Assembly: GCA_022707665.1 (NCBI GenBank)
Contig: JAKJAE010000169.1
Span: 1 to 6,352 of the forward strand
Source: Chloroflexota bacterium
GTDB lineage: Bacteria; Chloroflexota; Anaerolineae; B4-G1; SLSP01
Direction: 5' to 3'
Length of the DNA: 6,352 nt
In this document: positions 6,345 to 6,352 of the stretch, one piece after another
Position numbering within the stretch: the stretch's first letter is position 1
Layout of the letters: each line of letters begins with the position of its first letter
Translations under genes and position numbers: made by a program
The notes under the pieces: model-generated
Database searches by the model: none
Seen by the model: only the letters and a program-made list of their open reading frames with translations
What the model was told of the DNA's origin: nothing

Positions 6345-6352
6345 GTACTTCC

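Overview
The window looks like ordinary chromosomal DNA from a fairly GC-rich bacterium (about 60% G+C by eye). The best guess is Chloroflexota, in the Anaerolineae-like range. The taxonomic hints are the lipoprotein at 1796-2785, whose C-terminal Cys/Trp/Gly-Tyr module I associate with Chloroflexota lipoproteins, and the mix of a COG1181-type ATP-grasp ligase, an acetylpolyamine-amidohydrolase-type deacetylase and a free-standing SagB-type flavoenzyme. This assignment is inference, because there is no rRNA or other phylogenetic marker here.

Layout from left to right: (1) the 3' part of a D-Ala-D-Ala-ligase-like ATP-grasp gene, entering from the left edge (+, 1-594); (2) a strong hairpin directly before the ribosome binding site of a complete zinc deacetylase gene (+, 686-1711); (3) a two-domain lipoprotein (+, 1796-2785) followed by a perfect 14-bp hairpin; (4) a 12-helix-type MOP-superfamily membrane transporter on the minus strand (2934-4295), convergent with the lipoprotein; (5) a 160-bp divergent intergenic region with weak back-to-back promoter candidates around a 6-bp-arm inverted repeat; (6) a class I (FbaB/DhnA-type) fructose-bisphosphate aldolase (+, 4456-5532); (7) another long hairpin; (8) a SagB/ThcOx-type FMN dehydrogenase on the minus strand (5625-6344), whose 5' end lies at the right edge.

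The genes do not form an evident pathway. The plus-strand trio on the left could be co-transcribed, but the hairpin at 621-662 argues against simple read-through. The aldolase is a monocistronic-looking housekeeping gene, isolated by a divergent promoter region on one side and a hairpin on the other. No gap between genes exceeds 300 bases. I see no tRNA, rRNA, CRISPR, insertion sequence, phage gene or attachment site.

I did not find a clear new multi-gene system. The points most worth a second look are the orphan SagB-type enzyme, the internally duplicated transporter, the inverted repeat between divergent promoters, the atypical substrate-side motif of the ATP-grasp protein, and three intergenic hairpins that all lack a good U-tract.
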